Source: Mercenaria mercenaria
Taxonomy: Eukaryota; Mollusca; Bivalvia; Venerida; Veneridae
DNA: 64,000 nucleotides
Direction of reading: 5' to 3'
NCBI RefSeq assembly: GCF_021730395.1
Contig: NC_069371.1
Coordinates: 49,238,001 to 49,302,000, forward strand
Made by a program: the position numbers and the translations under genes. Positions within the stretch are counted from its first letter, which is position 1; the number at the start of each line of letters is the position of its first letter. The notes under the pieces are model-generated. The model searched no databases, was not told where the DNA came from, and was given only the letters and a program-made list of their open reading frames with translations. Of this stretch, positions 35,336 to 48,045 are shown one piece after another.

Positions 35336-36239
35336 AAAAATTTTCTTCTCTGTCGTACATTCAAGAGGCGGCGTAGGCTGAAATTCCACAATTTTGTTGA
35401 TTAATATGTCGCTGATTACTGTTTAAACGAAGAAGTTTGTAGAATTTTAAAGTCATGGTCTGAATAGATTGTTTTGTTGTTATAATGATGTACTTATGCA
35501 CTCTTAAATGCCACTTAACTACAGACGGTAAGTAAAATTCGAATTCAAGATTTCCAATTATCTTTCCGAAATATAGACAGATCTTTTTGTATTGTATGTG
35601 AGGTCTTGATAACTTCAAATTCAATACAGCAATGAAATCATAAACGTTTTCATATAATCGTAGTCGATAACGTTAGATTATTCTGATGAGCCCATTCTTC
35701 TCAAAACGATATAGTTTCTATATAATCATTAAGTGCAGTAGCCGCAGCTTTTGGGCTTCTTCAGTGGCATTTATTCTGCAATGTATACTAGAAAAATAAT
35801 TATTAGTTTTATATCAAAATTAAAATTTATCAACACATCTTTTTGTATTGTCTTCAGATTCAAATAACATTGAAAATGTGACCGATAACCTGCATCATGC
35901 CAAATTAAAGCATTCACTTTCTTTAATTGCTGGCATAAAATCCCAACCAGTGTTCTAACGTTACAACATTTATGTACAGTGATTTTAACTCACCTTTCTT
36001 TATAAAGATGATAAATGATTTAGACCTTATCTATGAAATGCAACCCAATCTGCAGTTGCTTATCACAGAAGTCTGACTCTTAGACAGTTTACCCTATATC
36101 TTATTTAACCAACATCATGTGTACCATGCAAAAGAGATATCACAGTCTGCATATAACAGTGACATCATCGCTGAATCGTAGACACATCAAAAGAATCTTA
36201 ATACAGTTGTCTTTAAGGACTTTCAAATTCCAATCCTAC
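35336..36239. other. Intergenic DNA after unit 2
   Basis: No gene is seen. 35858-36180 is similar to 44095-44490 (see that entry). Confidence 0.5.
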
Positions 36240-36960
36240 ATATGCTCCAATCAGATCTAGTAGTCTGATTTGCTGATTTTGGTTTGTCTGAAATAGCTTC
36301 AACTGAATCGTTTTACCTTGTACAATTTCATAGTTTCTCCTGGAGAACCACTGAACCCTTATTCTTACCTATACTCCCTATTTACTCAGAGGTTTGCGTT
36401 TTAGGTATCTTGCGAACACAAAATATTGTATTATAGCATAATTCATTGAGGACTACCTACCCCTACCTGTATTCCAATAACCACGGTACTGAACTATTTT
36501 TGTCTGAAATGGCTTAAAATGCAGCATTTAGACTCGTAAAATTGTTTACTTTCTTCAGGAGGATCCCTGACCCCAAGCCCCTACCTCCTAGCTATCCAGG
36601 TTAGTGGCGTGTACCTTTCAACCTGATTTGCCAACATTTTTTTCGTCTGAAATCAATTTTGTACATTTCTCTGGACTGAACCAGAATCCCAACCACTACC
36701 TATACTCCAATTATTCAGGTAGGTAGTGTGTTCTTTTCAACCTGCCTTGCTTCGTTCATATGTCAGAAATGTCCTAAGACTGCAGTATTTTGTCTTGCAG
36801 AATATAAACGTTTCTCCTTGAGGACCAACAAATCCTTCAATCCTATATACATACTTGAATTACGCAGGTAAGAAGTGTATAGTTCTACACTCAATATGCC
36901 TGTTTATTACTTCTGAAATTGCTAGTTTAAAATTGGACTATTTTGTCTTGGATAACTTCA
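36240..36960 (+). repeat. Decayed tandem repeat, period roughly 110-140 bp
   Basis: Blocks such as cctatactccaattattcag, tttgtctgaaatggctt and gtttctcctggagaacca recur about six times in the same order with heavy divergence. There is no open frame. Confidence 0.6.
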
Positions 36961-37031
36961 ACATTTGATATGTAAAGAAATGCTCAAAATTAATTCAGTT
37001 TGAACCTAACCCCTGTATCCAGCCTCGTGTT

Positions 37032-37033
<2 letters not shown>

Positions 37034-37067
<34 letters not shown>

Positions 37068-37077
37068 CGTTGGTTTC
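37034..37077. repeat. Poly(T) tract, about 44 bp
   Basis: Uninterrupted T run; possibly the tail of an old minus-strand retroposon, but no body is recognisable beside it. Confidence 0.85.
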
Positions 37078-37752
37078 AAGAAAAAAGTTCTTTCCAAATT
37101 AAGTTATAATTCATGCGTTGATGCAATTGTTTTCCTACAAATGATTCAAAAAGGTGAATGTGTTTCCACTTCGCATTAGAGTGTGAAGAATTGTATTTAA
37201 CGTCTTAGATAAAATTACGTTTTATTGTGGGATAATTGGGATTTTAATTGCCCTGGCGGCTGTTTTATAATTATTTCGTAACCACTTAAATGCAAAAAAA
37301 ATGCCTGAAAGAATTTGCTTCTTTTATCAGAATTGAAAGGTATAGAATTTCTGCTGCAGAATACACGAACAGACATAAAATCAAGCAAAAAAACCCTGAA
37401 GTTGTTTTTATAGGTTATGCAATAAAGTACTATTAATTTCAAAATAGCTACATTTACCTGTAAGCGATGCTGGGGCTAGGAAGGTTTATTGAAAAAGTGT
37501 TACGGTATTTGTTGCTAGTTTTATCTATTTTATGCAAATTACTTTTCAATACAGAAAGGTTGATAAAACCCGATAAAAAATTGCTCAGTTAAACTATCAA
37601 ACGACTGAGAGAGATACCGTATATAATCTAAAACAGAGGTTTACAAAGTTCATGCAAATAATAAATCTAGGTCTCAAAACTGGGATATGGCATGTCAAAC
37701 GTTGCTAAATTATATATGTATGTTATTATTATTGTATGTTTGTTATTGTTAT

Positions 37753-37756
<4 letters not shown>

Positions 37757-37814
<58 letters not shown>

Positions 37815-37827
37815 TGTGTGTGTGTGT
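37757..37827. repeat. (GT)n-(GTGC)n-(GT)n microsatellite
   Basis: Pure GT steps, then cgtgcgtgcgtg steps, then GT again, directly before the 3' end of a minus-strand SINE. Open frames across it are artefacts. Confidence 0.95.
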
Positions 37828-37828
37828 T

Positions 37829-38145
37829 CGGGTTTAACGTCTTTTTCAACAATTTTTCAGTCATATAAACGACGGTGTCTACTTGTAGCAGTGAGCACAA
37901 TGCCCAACTTTATAGTGCTGCCTCACTGGAATATCACACCGTAGACACGTGACATGATACCCCACCCAGTCAAATTATACTGACACCGGGCTGACCAGTC
38001 CTAGCACTACCCTCTTAATGCTGAGCGCCAAGCGAGGAAGCTACTAGTACCATTTTTTACGTCTTTGGTATGACGCGGCCGGGGATCGAACCCACGACCT
38101 CCCGCACTCGAAGCGGACCCTCTACCACTAGGCCACCGAGGCGGT
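37829..38145 (-). mobile_element. tRNA-derived SINE, family S3, near full length
   Basis: Minus strand: head cctcggtggcctagtggtag, B box gtgggttcgatcccc, then a ~240-bp body, ending near ttgaaaaagacgttaaaccc. The head matches the solitary head at 23051-23124. Confidence 0.85.
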
Positions 38146-38812
38146 CATTCATATTCTAAGTGTTACTATTGTTATTCTATATGTCGTTATTCTTATTTTA
38201 TGTTCGATATTCTTATTGTAAAAGACGTTATTGTTGTATATTCATTATTGTTTTGTAAGCTTGATATTCTTATTGTATGTGGGATTTCCCGCGATATAAA
38301 TAGCACACGCGATATAAATAGCACAGCGACGCTATACAAATTACACAATCACATAACATAGAAAAAGAATGACACGTTTTGTAAATAGAATCGTCAGATA
38401 TTGAACAACAATGATGACTTTCACCATAAGAATTTCGAACATACACTAAGAATAACGACATATACAATAACAATGGTATTACTTAGAATATGAATGACAC
38501 GACATTGGATAACAATATCAAAGATACAATAAGAGTAACGAAATATAGAATAACAATAATGACTTTTACTGTTTTACCATAAGAATATCGAACATACAAT
38601 AAGAATAACGGCATATACAATAACAATGGTACGACTTGGAATATGAATGACACGACATTGAATAACAATATCAAAGATACAATAAGAATAACGAAATATA
38701 GAATAACAATAATGACTTTTAGAATATGAATGACAAGACATTGAATAACAATAACAAACATACAATAATAATAACATACATATATAATATAGCAACGTTT
38801 GACATGCCATAC

Positions 38813-39745
38813 TGGGATTTTTTTTCTTCTTATTGTAGCTTTATCTTTGGTTACATGTTAACATTAAATAGATAACCAGGCACAATTATGTGGTTTGATA
38901 TAAACGTCAGTTCAGTTAATCAAGTAAACAAACATCAAGGATAACAAGGATTCTATTCTGAGGGATGAAGCGCTCCTATCTTAATTAAATGTAACTCCAA
39001 ATGATATTACAACAAGTAGGTGCTGTTTAGTTAAGACGGGCCAAAACTTAAAATAAATCGCTACAAAAACACTTATGTTTTCAGGAACCTTGAAATAGAC
39101 TGAAGCCATCATTCACGTAATGAAATTGTTTTATTAAAAGTATGTGATTAGAACGATAAACACAGACAATGTATGTCAACTTCAAACTTGCGCGTGTGAG
39201 TGAGGATAAGAATTACAGTGCAGTTGATTTAGAAAACAGTATTAACAGAAAAAAATATCACTGAAATTTCATGCAACAACACACTATTACTAAGCAACCT
39301 TAATTCAATAATAATATGCTTGAATGCTAAATGCAACAGGTCATTTTGAATTCAGATGAAATGCACCACTATTACACAAATTGCATCATGTAAGCAACAT
39401 TTAAGATCCAAAAATCAAAACCAATATGCTCCAATTCAGTCAGTCAAAAAGGTAAAGAAGAGTACTACTAATAATAATCTCAAATATATAATACCAAGTT
39501 ATTTTGTTTTTACTGACTGTGATCCGCCGCAACTAACTAATGTAGGGATACTGGCAGTCGCTCGTAGAGTACAGACTTTTAATACTAAGACATCTAACAA
39601 TATGAAAACTAGCACATATAAAACCATAAAACCACCTGATCGCAGATCCATACAGCTAGACATAGAATCAGCAAAGTAACAGAGATTGTAGATTGTGAAT
39701 TTGATTAAATAACTTCATGACTGTAAGCCAATTCAAGCAGTAGTC
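38813..39745. other. Intergenic DNA with one unidentified open frame
   Basis: An ATG frame at 39356-39679 (107 codons) is rich in K, N, T and S and contains D-C-D-P-P-Q-L-T-N-V-G-I-L-A-V-A-R-R. No family is recognised, and there is no splice or promoter support. Probably chance, possibly an old retrocopy. Confidence 0.25.
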
Positions 39746-40022
39746 CGCCAGCTTAGCTCAGTAGGGAGAGCGCAGTTTTACAGTCGCTGGGTCGTTAGTT
39801 CGAGCCCTGGGCGAGGCGTATGTTCTCCTTGATGATTTGATAAAAGACAGTGTGTCTGAAATCATTAGTCCTCCACCTCTGATTCATGTAGGAATGTTGG
39901 CAGTTACTTGCGGAGAACATGTTTGTACAGGTACAGAATCCGGGAACACTGGTTAGGTTAACTGCCCGCCATTACATAACTGAAAAAGCTGTTGAAAAAC
40001 GGCGTTGAACTCAAAACACCTG
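39746..40022 (+). mobile_element. tRNA-derived SINE, family S2, best copy
   Basis: Head gcttagctcagtagggagag and B box gttcgagccc, then the body with gcgtatgttctccttgatga, gtgtctgaaatcattagtcc and ctgttgaaaaacggcgttga. The acceptor stem does not pair well and the body follows directly, so it is not a tRNA gene. Confidence 0.85.
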
Positions 40023-40449
40023 ATTCTTTTTTATATTACAGTAGTAACTGACACGTTTTTCTAATGATTGCAAACACACATTGATCATTCACCTCTGGGT
40101 TTTCAAAAATACAAATTTATTGACTTTTAAACGAAAGTAACTCTTGTCATTAGACCATATCAATTGAAAACAATTGCTTTGAATATCAAAAAGAACCACT
40201 TGACAGCTTATGTCGGGGCTGACATCAACACATGATACGTGTAATGTAATCTTCTTAGCGTCGGAATTAAACAATCAGGGTCATGTGTATAACAATAATG
40301 ATACAAAAACATGTCTGTGAGTTATATACAAAAAAGTCTAAAGGTCAAAATCTAACAAATATGCACGTATATACTTTAGATATGAAATTTGGATTAAGTT
40401 CCGGGTTTATTATTTTGTTGTAATATTGACTTGTTTGTGCATCGTTAAG

Positions 40450-40566
40450 TAACAGAAAGAGCATTGAAACTAGAGGGTAAACGATTTGTACGAGGGGGCG
40501 TAGCCACCCCCCCCCCCCCCCGAGTATAAATCTTTTACCCGAGAGTTTTAATATTCTTTCTGTTTT
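40450..40566. mobile_element. Small hairpin MITE with a poly(C) centre
   Basis: The arms aacagaaagagcattgaaac..gggtaaacgatttgtacgag and their complement flank a run of about 15 C. The arms match at most positions over about 50 bp. Confidence 0.7.
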
Positions 40567-40760
40567 GTATCATAGCCATCCATATATGGTAGTTTTAGGC
40601 GGTCCACATTGCCATATACAGCAGTCAGTGAGTACTGAAAATCCTTGCTTTACAAATGTGTAAAGCCCAGGTAAAATAAACCGATGCTAGAGCAGAAAAT
40701 CAATAAAATACACTTTGCTGTCTACTGTTCCAGACACTTTGCATACTTTCCTATCTAACA

Positions 40761-40814
40761 GTGCGGTAACTAGCGTGCGGGTATTAAATACCTGCACACT
40801 TTTAGTTACCGCAC
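40761..40814. repeat. Palindrome, ~25-bp arms
   Basis: gtgcggtaacta.. is complemented by ..tagttaccgcac, with ggtattaaatacc at the centre. Confidence 0.85.
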
Positions 40815-42837
40815 CCTGTACTCAAGAGTATACGAATTACCTGCACCAAATTTGTTCAGAAAAAACACCGAGCTATGATACAAATGCATTTTTGACTACA
40901 GACGGTAAGCATATTATCTTATTATTTCGATTAATTTTGAATTTTAACTTTGCTTTTTCAAATAAATGACGCATTCGAAAAATACATATAATTGATAGTT
41001 TACAATTTTAAAAAGATTGCATTATTAAGAATACATTTTTATACAGTCCTACTTTTCCAGTGTGGACTGAGTGGGTTCAATATTTGTTTGTACCTTTTGC
41101 CATGTTTTATTACACGGGAAATAACTCGTCAGACTATTCTATTCAAATATCTATCAGTTATGTCCTTTCACTTCTCAAAATAAATGAGAGCTGGCGCAAA
41201 GATCAAAACGTACAAAAAGAATGAAAACAAATCCTGATCAGAAACTTGTTATCATCTTATGATTAACCACTATAATTCAAGCCTTGAATAAGTTCAACAA
41301 CTTGGGCTGTTAATGACAATATGACACAAACTATCATAAACTCAAATATAAATAACTGTGAAAAGTACAAAAATATCTGCAAGGACACTTATACGATGAC
41401 GCGTTTCATATATCGCACTGTGTAACACTTTTAGCGTAAGTGGCGTTCGGTGCTACTCTGTGGTTATATAAAAAGTGTCTTTTCATCTAATTCAGTGTTA
41501 ACCTTACTAAGACCACATGAAAGTCAATCTGACATAACAACAGGAAAACTTACGGCTTATTTGTTAATCAAACGAAGTGTGTTAAGCTTCGTGCTATGTT
41601 TAGCCAGTACGTTGCCAAACATGAAATGGTCACAAAGGTTTAGATTTCCCTTGCTTTAGTTTTCTTTATAATCAAGTTCATGATATGTAATGTATATACT
41701 ATGATAGCGTAAATATTTACCAAGATCTTAGATTATTCAAACGTATACTTGAATGTTTTGAACAGCACCAGGCGATATAACAATAACTTGTAGAAATGAA
41801 GGCCGCTACACTGTAAGGGTATTAGTAAGGTAAAACAAAAGACGAAGGTTCGGTAACATTGTACGTTTTACGTCATTCTTGCTATATGCTGCAAACAAAA
41901 TTTATTTGTAAAAAATATAACCAGTGACAATTGTTCTTTTTAAGAACGGTGAAAAAATTAACAAATAATCAAGGCCTCCGAGTTGTTTGCCGACTAGTTT
42001 ATAACTGTTCATAGTTCAGATCCACAGGAATTGAACCACGAGGGTCTTAGCCCGAGTGGTTTAATATCCAAGCATCTGAACGATGAACCGTGGTAAATTA
42101 GACGACAAACCACAAGAATGCCTTGATTGTTTTCATTCTTTCATGTTCATTGAAATGTTTTGATTATGATTATGCTGGGCTTCATTTGTCCGAGTAGTAA
42201 TGAACCAGATGTCATGCGAGACTTTGACGTCATAATTGGCGTCACAATGCTCTCTTACCTGTCCTCGCGTCAACCGTTGTTTATTGCAGAATATACAGAG
42301 CTTGAACTTCTCCTTTGTTATACTGGCAATCAAATCTAACCATGGATTAAATTTTGCTGAATTGATAAAACAGACGTTAGGTTTGACCTTTGATACAGTT
42401 ATAAGCGTTTCTGGCTTTCTGTGAACAACAGAAAAGCTAGGAAACCTTTAGAACTGCTCGGCAGACTTAATCAACTTTATATATTTATTATATTGTATTC
42501 ATTTGGTAAACAAGATCCAAGAGATTTTAGATATAACTGTATATCGTAATTAATAACCTTTACATTTTGTATGTTGCAGGCCAGAGTACTAAATATGAAA
42601 ACACCCTTATTTCCAAAGAAACTCCTAGCAATTACGGATTTTATGAATTTTAAGTTTAATGTATAATACTTTCTCTGGCAAAAATACGAGCAAAGGTTAT
42701 CACTTTTTTATTTTCAAACTTTATGAACGTATTTTTATTTAATATATTTCGTGAAAAGATTCCCATGCCCACTTGACCCAGTTTAGCATGTGTTCGATAC
42801 TCAGTCTCCACAGAACGAGACGAACTAAGAATTATAT

Positions 42838-43072
42838 GAGACGCGCCATGAGAAAAGCAACATAGTGGGTTTGCGACCGGCATGGATCCAGACCAGACTG
42901 CGCATCCGCGCAGTCTGATCAGGATCCATGCTGTTCGCTAACGGTTTCTCTAACTGCAGTAGGCTTTAAAAGCGAACAGCATGGATCCTGACCAGACTGC
43001 GCGGATGCGCAGTCTAGTCTGGATCCATGCTGGTCGCAAACCCGCTATGTTGGTTTTCTCATGGCACGGCTC
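42838..43072. mobile_element. MITE M1, full-length copy
   Basis: 235 bp with long inverted arms (gagacgcgccatgagaaaag and ..tctcatggcacggctc) and ATAT on both sides as a likely target duplication. It is the most symmetric copy in the window. Confidence 0.88.
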
Positions 43073-44503
43073 ATATAACGTATCTCTTTAAGACTTTTAT
43101 TATTTCAGAACTTTATTTCATCACGAAGAGGTATTTTTGTATAATTGCTACTTTTGAATTTTTATAGGTAGCATTAAGATAATTAAACTTATCTATCTCC
43201 AGATGGGAGCCTGAATTGCGTCTGCAATTGAAGATTTCTTTCAATCGCATATATTCTACTGCGCAGAACAATTTTAACAGAAACTTGTTTTATGTTGCAT
43301 TTTGAGTACATATACACATGTGATGGTCTGCATTTATGTCTAGTTAGGAAGTTATCTGCCTTGTCAGTGGTTCTACCTAAGTGTACTCTTATGCCTAAAA
43401 CTAATGTTTTATGAGGCACTTATTATGGCTTTGCCTTTGTCCCTTAAAACCCAAGTACGAACGCTAACCTCTTTCATCCAATAAAGTTATACCGACTACT
43501 CAAAATGGTAATCGCTTAGTGATTATATAGTCGTAAAAAATGAAATGTTCCAAAGCTACTAGAGTAGTTTGTTGTCACTTTCATACTGATGGTTAGATAA
43601 CATAAAAGTGTGATAATCTGTCTTCACGCCTTAATTGTTTAAATCAATGTTAGATTGCTTAAGTACATAATGTTGTGTCTAATGAGCAATGTTAGGTACA
43701 ATAACAGTATGAAATGATTAGCATACACTTTCTGCCTGTCAGAACTCGTAACAATATTCCTAAATATAAATTATATTATAAATGCTTTTTGAACAAGATC
43801 CAACCGATGAGGATTTAACATTCTACATTTACAATTATCTCAGAAAATTGTCGAAACGGAACAATATATTGATCAACCCTGGGTTAATGACAGTGGATAG
43901 ATAACGAGCAAAATCGTCATTGATATGTAAAAGAATGTAACTGATATTATCAGATAAAATTAGCGAAATAAATAAATATTTAGAGAAGGGGTACTATTAT
44001 AGCAACCGGTTAATTCTAATGTAAACAGAATATGAACAGGCACAGCGTGTTCATTCATATCTCGCAATTAATAACTCCTACACTAGTTAATTATTTCAGA
44101 TTCAAATAAAATAAAAATTGTGACCAACGACAACCTGCTTCATTCCAAATAAAAGCACTTTCTTTAATTGCTAATACTAAATCCACGATCCAAATCAGTT
44201 CGGCAGATTTATCATAACGTATTATTATACAATTTAAACAATAAAAATGAAAATACTCGTGCTTATTCATTTTAGCTGAACGATAAAATAAACCCGTTCT
44301 TAATGAAGATGATAAACGATGTAGAACTTATCGATGAAATGCAGCCCTATCTGTAATCGCTTATCATAGAATTCTGACTCTTAGACAGTTTATCTTACAT
44401 CTTATTAAAACAACATCATATGCAACATGCAAAAGAGATATTATAGTCTGTTTAAAATAGTAACATCATCAGCAGAATGGAAAGACACACCTGAAGAATA
44501 TTT
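43073..44503. other. Intergenic DNA
   Basis: No gene is seen. It contains the 44095-44490 repeat. Confidence 0.4.
44095..44490 (+). repeat. ~400-bp direct repeat of 35858-36180, with a trace at 53095-53160
   Basis: Shared blocks include cactttctttaattgct, gactcttagacagttta and catgcaaaagagatat, in the same order and spacing. The trace at 53095-53160 has tagctttagctgaaagataa and aagatgataaac. Spacings are about 8.3 and 8.8 kb. Confidence 0.6.
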
Positions 44504-44705
44504 GAGCCGTGTCATGTGAAAACCAACATAGGGGCTTTGCGACCAGCATAGATCCAGACCAGCCTGCGCATCCGCGCAGTCTGGTCAGGATCCATGCTGT
44601 TCGCTTTTAAAGCCTATTGGAATTAGAGATACTGTTAGCGAGCAGCATGAATCCTGACCAGACTGCGCGCAAAACCACTATGTTGGTTTTCTCATGGCGC
44701 GGCTC
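44504..44705. mobile_element. MITE M1, slightly shortened
   Basis: 202 bp starting gagccgtgtcatgtgaaaac and ending ctcatggcgcggctc, with ATTT on both sides. Part of the right arm core is missing. Confidence 0.85.
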
Positions 44706-44787
44706 ATTTATACTTATATAAGAAGTGGAACGGGAAATAAAAAATGGTATTTTCGTTCGATTGCATCTTCTCCGTATGCGCTTTCAG

Positions 44788-44906
44788 CATTCTCCGATTG
44801 TTGCGAAAAAAGAATTTTCTGTTATGACCGAAGGATGCAGAAATCGCACAGTATGGAGATTATGGAAATTGCCATCTGTCCTTACGGGTCCAATGCCTTT
44901 AAACTG
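44788..44906 (+). other. Candidate internal exon, family unknown
   Basis: A pyrimidine-leaning acceptor (tatgcgctttcag) and a gtaagt donor bound 119 bp. Two reading frames stay open: one reads E-F-S-V-M-T-E-G-C-R-N-R-T-V-W-R, the other S-D-C-C-E-K-R-I-F-C-Y-D-R-R. I cannot choose between them and see no partner exons. It may be chance. Confidence 0.2.
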
Positions 44907-44909
44907 GTA

Positions 44910-46040
44910 AGTTCAAGTTCATTAATAATCATATTATATGGTAAGCTTGTCAAGCTCATAACGCTGCTCTGCTTTATAATCAAGATTTTACTTATAAACA
45001 TAGGATAAAGACAGACAGATCCAGGGTGAAAACTACCATGTTGTCATTTCCAGCTGAAAAAAAAGCAATGACAACTTCCTTACGACATATCTTCAATTTT
45101 TACGATTGTTCAATTTCCACATGATAATTTGATTCAGCTTCAATTTTACTCAATTGTATCTTTGTCAACCTATAATATTCATCTATGATAGATCTTGCAA
45201 GTTCCCTGCCCGACTGTTTGAAAAGATACATGTACATTGGGCACATGTTTAGAGCAAATAATGACGAAAACATGGACACAGACTAGATTTGTCACCTACT
45301 TGAACAAGTTTGTACTTATGCAACGGGGTAGGTACAATTAAATTAATTGTACAAGAATAAACAATATTTGTAATGAATACAAACTCATTTTGAATCATAC
45401 TTTTAACAGTTTATGAAAACCAGTATAAAAATGTTGAAAAAAAAAATGAAAAAACGCCATAAAAATGTTGTACTTACCTTCTGTGTAAACAAATCTTAAT
45501 CATTCTAACCTTTTTCTGGCATAGAACATTAATAACAGTTTCATCAGCCATATGAAAGGAACATGTTGTTTATGTTTTTCAACATGCTTGGTTTATATTT
45601 AACAATTTATGCATATTCAAAACGAACGAACAATAAATCATCAAAGTTAAAAAATGGCACATGATCGGCACGAACTTACAATAAATATCATAAAAAATCG
45701 TGTTTACAGAATTTTTTCTGACATCTCGAATTTTACACTTTTACTAATTTTCTGATGTTCCGCACTGTTTTATGAAAACTATTACACTTTAGTACTCTAG
45801 AGCCGTTAAGTCTTTACGTTATTTACATAACAGCTATGTTGCTGTGAACAGGTATAAATAAAATTATTTACGTTTTTCGCGTTTACTAGTATGTGGTTGC
45901 TAGTCTACTTTGGGTTTTAAGCTAGTCTATGTTTTTCAAGGTTTGATAGTTTCGCGCTTCTTTGTTTCGATTGAGCGATTTTCTATAGCGTTATTTATTG
46001 GGGATTTCGCCTTTGTCAATCACTCGAGGCTAGGTATTAC
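44910..46040. other. Intergenic DNA
   Basis: AT-rich; nothing recognised. Confidence 0.4.
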
Positions 46041-46489
46041 ACATTTACGAATTAAGTCTACGTGGACTGTGAACACCTAAGACGATCGATTTTTCAAGGG
46101 GACCGTCTCGACATGATAATTTTAATTTATGTGTGGTAGGAAAACATTCCAATAATGATGGTAAGGTCTGGCTTATTATGTTACCGCACAGGATAAGATT
46201 TGGATTTGTCTGTCCGTCTGTCTGTTCGCCAGAGAGGTGTTTTGTTATGCATATCGCAAAAAGTATTTGATCTAGCGTCATAACACTTTCCCGAAAGGTT
46301 CTTAAATATTATAAGTTGCGCATCTGCGACAAAGTTGAAAAGATGAGCTTATCTGTTCGCAATGTATCCGTATTCCATCGTCGTCGTCCGAAATGAAAAT
46401 AAATCTTAACTGGGTTAGCTGGGATCAAAATGTAGGTCAGCAGGTAAAACATTGTGAAAACTGTAGAAAACGTAATATCTTGCGTCTCC

Positions 46490-46800
46490 ATTCTTTTGTT
46501 GTTATTATACGCCCGAAGGAACGTAGTTTGGTGTTCGTCTGACCGTCTGTCTGTGTGTGTGTCCGTCTTAGGGGTCAAAGGTCATATAACTTTGTTTCGA
46601 GTGCGATGTGTAACACTTAAACTGCTTAAAGGATTTAAAAAAAAACTTGGCACAAATGTTCATCACATTGAGACGACGTGCAGAGCACATAGCTCGCTTT
46701 AAGGTAAAGGTCACACTTAGAGGTTAAAAGTCACATGACTTTGTTTTGTGTTTATGTTGCTTTGCACTGCGGTGCTCTTGATTTTATTTGGCAGATTCTT
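46490..46800 (+). repeat. Dispersed repeat inside the inverted-repeat element
   Basis: acgcccgaaggaacgtagtt, ggtgttcgtctgaccgtctg, then aggtcaaaggtca and aaggtcacacttagaggtta motifs. This style is common in bivalve DNA, by memory. No coding frame. Confidence 0.45.
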
Positions 46801-47108
46801 TTTTTTTTGTTTACTTACAATATTTTTTATTGAATTACTTCCCTTTTATGTTACTAGAAACAGGTTTTTTTGTAACTTTTTTAATTATTAGCCGTAGGTA
46901 AAAACCGAGACTTTTCTTTGGTACAACATGGATGGTACCTGCAAAGTTAAGGTGTATTTTGACACATCTGTACCTGTTAATAATTTTAGTGGACTAAGAG
47001 TTTTTCGGGGAATTTCTTCCCTTCGTTGTCATTTTCCTTAGGACTTCAACAGTAAAGTTCTTTAAATTTTGCTCCCATCCTCTAATATTTGACTTTATCA
47101 AAACCTTT

Positions 47109-47375
47109 GGGGGCCTCCGTGGCCGAGTGGTTAAGGTTGCTGACTTCAAATCACTTGCCCCTCATCGATGTGGGTTCGAGCCTCACTCGGGGCGTTGAAT
47201 TCTTCATGTGAGGAAGCCATCCAGCTGGCTTACGGAAGGTCGGTGGTTCTACCCAGGTGCCCGCTCGTGATGAAATAATGCACGGAGGGGCACCTGGGGT
47301 CTTCCTCCACCATTAAAGCTGGATAGTCGCCATATGACCTATCATGTGTCGGTGCGACGTTAAATAAAAAAAAAA
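47109..47375 (+). mobile_element. tRNA-derived SINE, family S1, full length with target duplication
   Basis: The head gcctccgtggccgagtggtt resembles a tRNA of the long-variable-arm kind, with B box gtgggttcgagcctc. Then comes the conserved body with gaattcttcatgtgaggaag, and a short A-rich end after gtgcgacgttaaat. It is flanked by tatcaaaacctttg and tatcaaaaactttt, a target duplication in the surrounding satellite unit. It resembles RUDI-type SINEs as I recall them. Confidence 0.9.
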
Positions 47376-47384
47376 TATCAAAAA

Positions 47385-48045
47385 CTTTTACCAAAATTCT
47401 TAGTTAAAAAGGGACATAACTCTATCAAAATTCAAATCACAGTTATGAGGATTGTTTTTCCTGCTGTAGACGTTTATAGTAAATAAGTATTTTAAGTTTC
47501 AAGTCAATAGCTTTGATAGTAACAGAGATATTTGACTTTATCAAAGAACTTTAACCAAAAATTCTAAGTTAAAAAAGGGGCATAATTCTGTCAAAATTCA
47601 AATCAGAGTTATAGGGATTATTTCTCCTGGTGTAGACGTTTATAGTAAATAAGTATTTTAAGTTTCAAGTCAATAGCTTTAATAGTAACAGAGATATTTG
47701 ACTTTATCAAAAACTTTAACCATAAATTCTAAGTTAAAAGGGGCACAATTCTATCAAAATTCAATCAGAGTTATGGGGATTATTTTTCCTGGTGTAGACT
47801 TCGATAGTAAATAACTATTATAAGTTTCAAGTCAATAGCTTTGATAGTAACAGAGATACTTGACTTTATCAAAAACTATAACCAAAAATGCTAAATTAGA
47901 AAGGGGCATAATTCTGTAAAAATTCAATCAGAGTTATGGGGATTGTTCTTCCTTGTGTAGACTTTGATAGTAAATAAGTATTTTAAGTTTCAAGTCAATA
48001 GCTTTGACAGTAACAGAGATATTTGACTTTATCAAAAATTTTAAC
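47385..48045 (+). repeat. ~164-bp satellite, four units
   Basis: The landmark gtagac recurs at 47466, 47632, 47793 and 47957 (steps 166, 161, 164). Units contain ttcaagtcaatagctttgat, agtaacagagatatttgact and aattctaagttaaaa. A fragment of another unit precedes the SINE at 47085. The period fits BIV160/pearl-type bivalve satellites; identity was not checked. Confidence 0.9.

Larger units (their letters stand above)
37686..38812. mobile_element. Foldback element with microsatellite and SINE in the left arm
   Basis: atggcatgtcaaacgttgct at the left is complemented at the right end, and the arms continue as gttattcttattgtatg on the left against acaataagaataac on the right. The right arm is itself a tandem repeat (38400-38760). 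The left arm is interrupted by a GT/GTGC microsatellite (37757-37827) and a SINE (37829-38145). The centre is near 38290. Confidence 0.7.
40023..42837. other. Intergenic DNA with two hairpin elements
   Basis: Apart from 40450-40566 and 40761-40814, no gene can be supported. A small ATG frame at 40715-40969 runs through the second hairpin and ends beside a gtaagc, without other support. Confidence 0.4.

Noticed and set aside
38071-38145. tRNA-Ser-like gene on the minus strand (and 23051-23124)
   Set aside because: No long variable arm and it is joined to a SINE body; the second copy is a head fragment.
37667-38810. Open frames with V-C-V-C, T-H-T-H or L-L-L-Y-V-C-Y repeats
   Set aside because: Translations of the GT microsatellite and the repetitive foldback arms.
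39746-39822. tRNA gene
   Set aside because: The A and B boxes are good but the acceptor stem pairs poorly and a SINE body follows; the same head-body combination occurs at 15786-16064.
42656-42883. Open frame M-P-V-A-N-P-L-C-C-F-S-H-G-A
   Set aside because: It runs through the arm of an M1 MITE; the same peptide appears at the other M1 copies.
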